Positions 57,994 to 64,000 of a stretch of DNA of 64,000 bases are shown here, piece by piece. The stretch is from Catenovulum agarivorans DS-2 (GTDB taxonomy: Bacteria > Pseudomonadota > Gammaproteobacteria > Enterobacterales > Alteromonadaceae). The stretch covers positions 1 through 64,000 of the forward strand of contig NZ_ARZY01000015.1 of assembly GCF_000568405.1 (NCBI RefSeq). The letters run 5' to 3'. Each line of letters starts with the position of its first letter. The first letter of the stretch is position 1. Below the pieces are notes generated by a model, which was given only the letters and a program-made list of their open reading frames with translations, was not told where the DNA came from and did no database searches. Both the position numbers and the translations under genes were made by a program.

Positions 57994-58579
57994 ATACGGT
58001 GTTAGTCAGGACAGCTATTGCTACCTTAATTCAGACGTATTGATCAATAAGCTAAATATTACAACACAAGACAAGCTATCGGACGCAGAACTGGAGTTTA
58101 CTGCCTATAGGTATAGCCAATACACATCAAAAATAACTTCGCTTACAGAGTTCAATTTTAGTCACCTCAAGTACCTTCATTTGCACTTATTTCAAGATGT
58201 TTATCAATGGGCGGGGGAAATAAGAACTGTAGACATATCTAAAGGGAACACTCGTTTTTGTAGTTGTCTGAGAATTGAAGCTGAAGCTAACAAGCAGTTA
58301 GCGCGCATTCAGACTTTAGATCCAACGCAATCTCATTTTTTCCAGGAAATTACAGATATTTTCTGTGAGTTAAACGTAATTCACCCATTTCGTGAAGGAA
58401 ATGGGCGTACTCAACGGTTTTTCTTTGAAGAGCTCTTTTTCTACCTTGGCTACAATGTTGCTTGGCCAGACATATCAAAAGAAGAGTGGATTGAAGCCAA
58501 CATCAAAGGCTACCACGGCGATTTAGGTGCGTTATGCGATATATTGAATTCAGCTACAGCCAACCACTCTCAGCTATGA
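57983..58579 (+). CDS. fic: Fic-domain AMPylating toxin
   Basis: A 198-residue class I Fic protein, transferring AMP or another nucleotide to a hydroxyl of a target protein. The active-site loop is HPFREGNGRTQR, complete with the catalytic His, acidic residue and the two arginines. The hairpin flap (KGNTRFCSCLRIE) and DVYQWAGEIRTVDIS are typical. No inhibitory helix is in this protein; it is supplied by the 51-aa partner. The stop is followed by an FRG-domain fragment. Confidence 0.92.
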   Translation: MRDKYGVSQDSYCYLNSDVLINKLNITTQDKLSDAELEFTAYRYSQYTSKITSLTEFNFSHLKYLHLHLFQDVYQWAGEIRTVDISKGNTRFCSCLRIEAEANKQLARIQTLDPTQSHFFQEITDIFCELNVIHPFREGNGRTQRFFFEELFFYLGYNVAWPDISKEEWIEANIKGYHGDLGALCDILNSATANHSQL

Positions 58580-58599
58580 TTAAACCTCTATGAGTATGA

Positions 58600-58959
58600 C
58601 TAAACGTAGATATATTTGTAGATAGTTTAAGTTCAGAGCATGACCGCTTAATCAGTCAAAGTGGTCTATTTACAATTTCACCCTTTGGTGGTTCCGATAC
58701 TTTAGAATCTCAAATAATAACCGAGCTAGCTGAGCGAGAAGTAGATATTGATGACTCAGAAACACTTCGCCGCTATATTTTTAAAATACATGTTCCTATG
58801 GAAAGTGAGGAGGAGCGAAGAGATTGCTTTAAATCTTTGCTTAAGATGAATTTACACCACGCCAGTTTGTACCCAGATTTAATTGGCTCCTCATTACATT
58901 GCAATGAAATAGTGAAAGAAACTTATTTGGAAATAGCCGCGTTGAAAGAAAAGAAATGA
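58600..58959 (+). pseudogene. FRG-domain protein, 3' fragment
   Basis: About 119 sense codons without a start, opened by TGA at 58597. The beginning HDRLISQSGLFTISPFGG and the end LHHASLYPDLIGSS match the R..aQ.G.F...... and the ..SLFPDLDG parts of FRG (DUF) domains, which occur in conflict proteins. Upstream half is missing, replaced by the Fic operon 20 bases away. It may be expressed by coupling to fic, but no proper start exists. Confidence 0.55.
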
Positions 58960-59083
58960 CTCTAGATTAAAGGCGAAATAAGTTTTTGGTTATTTTAAGT
59001 GAAAAAGTCACTTTAAAGTTGATTTATTTGCTCTATTTGTTTAATTTTAACTTAATTTAAACGATTTTTTTGGATAACTGATT

Positions 59084-60457
59084 ATGTTACTCCGTTTTTC
59101 CGTTGAAAATTTTAAGTCTTTTAAACAAAGGGTTGAGTTTTCAATGTTGCCGAGCCGGGTTAAAAGTCATCCGGCGCATGTAATACGCGCAAAAAATACT
59201 AAAGACATCAGCGTATTAAAATCTTCAATTATTTATGGTGCTAATGCCTCGGGTAAATCTAACCTGATTAAGGCCATGCGTCACGCGCAGGCTATGGTTG
59301 TTGAGGGAGCAAAGCTAGGTAAAAACCTACCTTACGATCCTTTCCGCTTAGATCAGTCCTGTGCAACACAGCCCACTCGCTTTGAGTTTGAAATTAAAAG
59401 CGGTAAACAAAATTACGCTTATGGTTTTAGTGCCGACCATAAAGCTATTTATGAAGAGTGGTTATTCGAAATAAATAAAAGCGGCGAAACCTCAGTATTT
59501 GAGCGCTCATTACAGAATAATCAAAGCCAGTTTGATTTTGGACCGTTAAAGTTTAAAAACAAAGAAGATGAGCAGTTTTTGCAATTTACCGCCAAAGGCA
59601 CACCGACAAATCGTTTATTTTTAGCCGAGTGTTACGAGCGCAATGTATTAACCAATTTAAATTATTTAACAGCGTTTGTGGATGTGAGTTATTGGTTTCA
59701 TGAAAAGCTGAATATTGTATTTCCTAACTCTAAATATCATGGTTTAGAAATGCAGTTGCATGTAGGCAATGATAATGCCGATATGCTGGCTAGAATACTG
59801 AACGAATTTGATACTGGCGTTGCAGGTTTATCGCTTAAAGAAATTGACTTTAATAAAGAGTTACCTGAATTACCAAGCTCGGTTAAGCAAGATATTCTGC
59901 AAGAAATTGACGAAAAAGAAGCTATTTTTGTTGCCGGACCACGTAATACCCGCTATCAATTTGTAAGGGACGAAACCAGTCAAGTAAAAGCATTTAAATT
60001 AATGACTAAACACTTAGATGCAAGTGGAGAGGAAGTGCTGTTTGATATCTTTCAGGAATCAGATGGTACACAAAGGCTATTAGATATTGCGCCCGGTTTG
60101 TTAGATATTTTTTCTAAAGACAAAGTGTATATCATAGATGAAATAGATCGCAGCTTGCATAGTGAAATCACTACGTCGCTTTTAAATACTTTTTTAAATT
60201 TAACTTGTGACGTGCAAAGCCAGTTGATTGTAACCACTCACGAGTCAAACTTATTGAACTTGGATTTAATTCGCCGAGACGAAGTTTGGTTTACTCAAAA
60301 GGATAAACTAGGCGCTACCAGCTTATATTCACTGGAAGAATTTCAGCCAAGGTTTGATAAAGATATTCGTAAAGGTTATTTAGTTGGCCGCTTTGGTGGT
60401 GTGCCTGTTATTAAAGATTTGTTTTCTGAGTTTAAGGGAGCAAATTGTGCCTCGTGA
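59084..60457 (+). CDS. rloA: RloA-type AAA ATPase (AAA15 family)
   Basis: A 457-residue ABC/SMC-like ATPase of the AAA_15 family. The opening LLRFSVENFKSFKQRVEFS and Walker A YGANASGKSN (about residues 51-60) are family hallmarks. Walker B is YIIDEIDRSLHSEI, followed by the H-loop VTTHE. It pairs with RloB: the 3' end overlaps the RloB start by 11 bases. RloAB pairs belong to the AbiL-type abortive infection group and are often linked to type I restriction operons, as here. A small hairpin lies at 58997-59013 before it. Confidence 0.85.
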   Translation: MLLRFSVENFKSFKQRVEFSMLPSRVKSHPAHVIRAKNTKDISVLKSSIIYGANASGKSNLIKAMRHAQAMVVEGAKLGKNLPYDPFRLDQSCATQPTRFEFEIKSGKQNYAYGFSADHKAIYEEWLFEINKSGETSVFERSLQNNQSQFDFGPLKFKNKEDEQFLQFTAKGTPTNRLFLAECYERNVLTNLNYLTAFVDVSYWFHEKLNIVFPNSKYHGLEMQLHVGNDNADMLARILNEFDTGVAGLSLKEIDFNKELPELPSSVKQDILQEIDEKEAIFVAGPRNTRYQFVRDETSQVKAFKLMTKHLDASGEEVLFDIFQESDGTQRLLDIAPGLLDIFSKDKVYIIDEIDRSLHSEITTSLLNTFLNLTCDVQSQLIVTTHESNLLNLDLIRRDEVWFTQKDKLGATSLYSLEEFQPRFDKDIRKGYLVGRFGGVPVIKDLFSEFKGANCAS

Positions 60458-61100
60458 GCGTCGGGACTTTGATCGAATAACGGGTGTTAGAGATCCTTCA
60501 TTAATCGTAATTGCAATGGAAGGCGCTGAAACAGAGCCTCAGTATTTTAACGCAGTCAGTAAAATAGCTGATGAGAGCAAATCACGTCTTAAATTAAAAA
60601 TTTTACCTAAGCGGGAAAATGCTGTCAGCGCTGCTAAATATGTTTTAGAGCAAATGAATGATTATAAAAAAGAGTTTGGTATTAAAAAAACGGATGAACT
60701 CTGTTTGGTAATTGACAGGGATGCACAGTCTTTAAAAGAGGCGAATCTTGCAGATGTTGCCCGCTTATGTGCAGATAAACAGTATTTGTTAGCGCTGAGT
60801 AACCCGTGTTTTGAATTATGGCTATTATTACATCATTTAGATGTGTCGGCAGAATCTGGAGCAGAAAAACAAAGCTTATTAGCAAACAAAAAGCAATTTG
60901 CCAAAAATAAACTCAGGCAGGTTATGGGAGGCTATAATCCTGCTAATTTAAACTTGGATGACTTTTGGCCTCAAACCAGAGTTGCGATAGAAAGAGCTAA
61001 AGCACTAGATAATTCTCCTAAAGACAGATGGCCAAATGATTTAGGCTCGCGTGTTTATTTAATAATGGATAAAGTGCTTAATATGCTTGAGAGTGACTGA
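60447..61100 (+). CDS. rloB: RloB-type TOPRIM-like protein
   Basis: A 217-residue effector partner of RloA. GTG 60447 is chosen over an upstream frame start because AAGGGAG lies six bases before it, giving MPRERRDFDRITG. Key motifs are MEGAETEPQYF (TOPRIM-like Glu), LVIDRDAQ (DxD) and ALSNPCFELWLLLH, characteristic of RloB. By analogy with OLD-like systems it may be a nuclease activated by RloA; not proven. hsdR follows after 41 bases. Confidence 0.85.
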   Translation: MPRERRDFDRITGVRDPSLIVIAMEGAETEPQYFNAVSKIADESKSRLKLKILPKRENAVSAAKYVLEQMNDYKKEFGIKKTDELCLVIDRDAQSLKEANLADVARLCADKQYLLALSNPCFELWLLLHHLDVSAESGAEKQSLLANKKQFAKNKLRQVMGGYNPANLNLDDFWPQTRVAIERAKALDNSPKDRWPNDLGSRVYLIMDKVLNMLESD

Positions 61101-61141
61101 TACACTAAAACAGCATAAATTTATAATAATCAGGATGTTGA

Positions 61142-64000
61142 ATGAAGTTTACTGAGTAACAGCTTGAAAAAGCAGTGATTAGGCTTTTGCAAGAACAAGG
61201 CTTTAGTTATGTGCGGGGCGATGAGCTTAGCCGAAACAACGGTGATGTGTTAATTAAAGATGATTTGCGCAATTATCTGTTACACAAATATGCTTCGTTC
61301 AATATTACTGATAATGAAATTGAAAGCATTGTTCGCAAGCTTGAAGTATTACCCGCGAGTGATTTATACCAAAGCAATAAACAGTTATGTAGCTGGCTAG
61401 CCGATGGTTTTGTGTTAAAACGTGAAGACCGCAATCTCAAAGATATTCATGTCAGTCTGATAGACTATTACAACTTATCCAGCGCGCTTGAGCAGTTATT
61501 TAAGCCAATACAAGACTTTACCCAAGCAAAAGTTGCAACTAGCAGTCCGCACGCTTTTGATACCAATATTTATAAAATTGTAAATCAGCTCAATATCGAA
61601 GGCGCGGATGGTGAAACCCGCATTCCTGATTTAATTTTGTATATTAACGGCTTACCGCTGGTGGTGTTTGAATTTAAAAGTGCTATTCGTGAAGAGCAAG
61701 CGACTATATTCAACGCCTTTGAGCAGCTAACTGTGCGTTACAGGCGTGCGATTCCCCAGCTTTTTGTCTACAACGCTTTTTGCGTGATAAGTGATGGCGT
61801 AAACAATAAAATGGGCAGTTTATTCTCCCCTTATGAATTCTTCTATGCCTGGCGTAAAATCACTGGCAATGAATCGGTCGAAAAAGACGGGATCAATGCT
61901 TTGCATACCATGCTGCAAGGTTTGTTCGATAAAAACAGATTGCGCGATGTGGTTCGAAACTTTGTATTTTTTCCGGATACTAGCAAAAAAGAAATCAAAA
62001 TAGTTTGCCGTTACCCGCAGTATTACGCCGCACGTAAGTTATTCGCCAATATTAAGTTACACCGCAAACCTGAAGGCGACGGTAAAGGTGGTACCTATTT
62101 TGGCGCTACTGGCTGTGGTAAAAGCTACACTATGCAGTTTTTAACCCGGCTATTGATGAAAAGCGTTGAGTTTGGTAGCCCAACGATAGTACTGATTACT
62201 GACAGAACTGATTTGGACGATCAGCTTTCGCAACAGTTTAGCAATGCCAAACTTTATATAGGTGATCAGATAATTGAAACGGTTGAAAGCCGGGATGATT
62301 TAAGAGCTAAACTTAAAGGCCGTAACAGCGGTGGTATATTTTTAACCACTATTCATAAGTTTACTGAAGACACTAAGTTGCTATCTGAGCGCAGCAATAT
62401 TATTTGTATTTCAGATGAAGCACATCGCAGCCAAGTTAACCTAGATCAAAAAGTTAAAGTTGATTTCAAAAAAGGGACTGTGACGAAAAGTTACGGCTTT
62501 GCCAAACACTTACATGAATCTTTGCCGAACGCGACCTATGTAGGCTTTACCGGCACACCAATTGACGCAACTTATCAGGTTTTTGGTGAAATGGTTGATA
62601 GCTACACAATGACTGAATCAGTTAAAGATGAAATAACTGTTCGCATTGTGTATGAGGGGCGTGCGGCCAAAGTTATTTTAGACAATGCCATGCTGGCCAA
62701 AATTGAAGAATATTATAAAGAGTGTGCCGAGCAAGGTAGTAACGAGCATCAAATCGAAGAAAGTAAAAAAGCCTCGGCTAATATGAGTGCTATTTTAGGT
62801 AATGAAGACAGAATTAAGTTATTAGCGCTCGATTTTGTTCAGCATTATGAAAACCGGGTGAGTGAAGGGGCAAGCGTTAAAGGCAAAGCCATGTTTGTAT
62901 CGAGCAGCCGTGAGATTGCCTATGATTTTTACAATGCTGTGAAAAATATTCGCCCCGATTGGTTTACGGTTAAACAAGCCGAAAACATTAACCAGTTTAA
63001 GCCTCAAGACAGAGATAAAGCGATCAAAGCGGGCACATTAGCCAAACCGATAGAGCAAGTAAAACTGGTGATGACGCGTGGGCAGAATGACTGCAAAGCG
63101 TTATGGGATTTACTCGGCGATAAAGCTTATCGAAAAGATTTGGACACCCAGTTTAAGAATCCGGCGTCTAATTTCAAAATTGCCATAGTGGTGGATATGT
63201 GGCTGACCGGTTTTGATGTACCTTTTTTAGACACCATTTATATCGACAAGCCAATTCAGCAGCATAACCTGATTCAAACTATCTCACGGGTAAACCGCAA
63301 GTTTGAAGGTAAAAACAAAGGCTTGGTGGTTGATTATATCGGCATAAAAGATCAAATGAACAAGGCTTTAGCGCAATATTCTAAAGGTGATTCCATAAAC
63401 TTTGAGGATATTGAGCAATCTTTGATTGTGGTTAAAGATTATCTGGATTTACTTAATCAAATGTTTAGTCCATTTGATGCTTCAGCTTATTATTCTGGCG
63501 ACCCAGTCGCTCAGCTGAATTGCCTAAATTGGGCGGGTGATTTTGTATTGCAGAATAAAAAGTTTGAACGCCGCTTTATGGAGTTGGTCAAGCGTTTAAA
63601 AGCTGCTTACGATGTGTGTTGTGGCAGCGAAGCATTAACCCAAACGCAAAAAGATACGATTCATTTTTATTTGGCTGTGCGCTCGATTGTTTACAAGCTA
63701 ACAAAAGGTGATGCACCGGATACTGCACAAATGAATGCCAAGGTGCGTGAAATGATTGCGGATGCTTTACAAGCTGACGGTATTGAAGAAATTATGCAGT
63801 TGGGTGAACGCGAAGAAGGCATAGATATTTTTGACGATGACTATTTAGCTAAACTAGAAAAAGTAAAACTGCCCAATACGAAAGCCGAGTTACTGCAAAA
63901 ACTGTTAGCCAAAGCCATTGGTGATTTTAAGAAGGTAAACAGAGCTAAAGCCATTAACTTTACCAAACGATTTACTGCTTTGGTTGACTTGTATAACCAG
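61142..64000 (+). pseudogene. hsdR: Type I restriction endonuclease R subunit HsdR, stop at codon 6 (3' partial)
   Basis: The motor/nuclease subunit of a type I restriction system. ATG 61142 has AGGA upstream, but codon 6 is TAA (61157-61159) in MKFTE-stop-QLEKAVIRLL, where related proteins have Glu, Gln or Ala. The same frame is then open to the window end. It contains the nuclease motif RIPDLILYINGLPLVVFEFK, Walker A FGATGCGKSY, DEAH box ISDEAHRSQ, GFTGTP and QTISRVNRK. Translation could restart at GTG 61175. The gene is thus either dead, rescued by restart, or the stop is a sequencing error or recent mutation. hsdM and hsdS are expected to the right. Confidence 0.85.

Overview
The window looks like chromosomal DNA from a marine gammaproteobacterium of the Alteromonadales. 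This is inferred from the low-GC coding style, from the RelA, RlmD, MazG, MutS, FolD, NhaD and Tpx proteins, and from lineage-typical systems: a PEP-CTERM protein with a PrsT-like partner, the Pds 'dedicated sortase' regulators, and a periplasmic or surface carbohydrate theme. I saw no rRNA, tRNA or CRISPR array.

Layout. (1) 1-17,060: an accessory island rich in defence-type genes. It holds the 3' part of a type III-restriction-like helicase-nuclease, a stand-alone papain-like cysteine protease, a tightly coupled pair (HNH nuclease with membrane domain, then a tail-anchored coiled-coil protein), an FtsZ paralogue with one WYL regulator downstream and a second transcribed divergently, a small conserved-looking protein, a 1504-aa GHKL ATPase with a DUF3883-like C-terminus, fragments of an AAA+ ATPase and of a sirtuin, and a P4-type tyrosine integrase at the right border. 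(2) 17,059-23,500: a signalling operon (hybrid histidine kinase, REC-GGDEF diguanylate cyclase, broken BLUF photoreceptor gene) and NhaD. (3) 23,500-41,260: a lipoprotein GH2 beta-galactosidase, the PrsT-like TPR protein divergent from a PEP-CTERM protein, Tpx, a D-2-hydroxyacid dehydrogenase, an ABM monooxygenase, an SDR protein, a small lipoprotein and a giant repeat lipoprotein carrying a GH30 fold whose two catalytic glutamates appear to be lost. (4) 41,278-46,109: PdsO, a short solute-binding protein, PdsR and PdsS, with no sortase and no sortase target. (5) 46,175-57,353: housekeeping genes rlmD-relA-mazG, a membrane protein, an MscS-cNMP channel, two long hairpin repeats, yjdM, folD and mutS. 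(6) 57,354-64,000: a second defence cluster with a FicA/Fic toxin-antitoxin pair, an FRG-domain remnant, RloA/RloB and a type I HsdR that has a stop at codon 6 and runs off the right edge.

The most promising undescribed material is the HNH/membrane plus tail-anchored coiled-coil gene pair (3500-6219), possibly together with the cysteine protease before it; the FtsZ paralogue and its WYL regulators (6243-9380); and the Pds regulatory set that has lost its sortase but sits with a solute-binding protein. All functional statements come from motif reading by eye; no database search was run.
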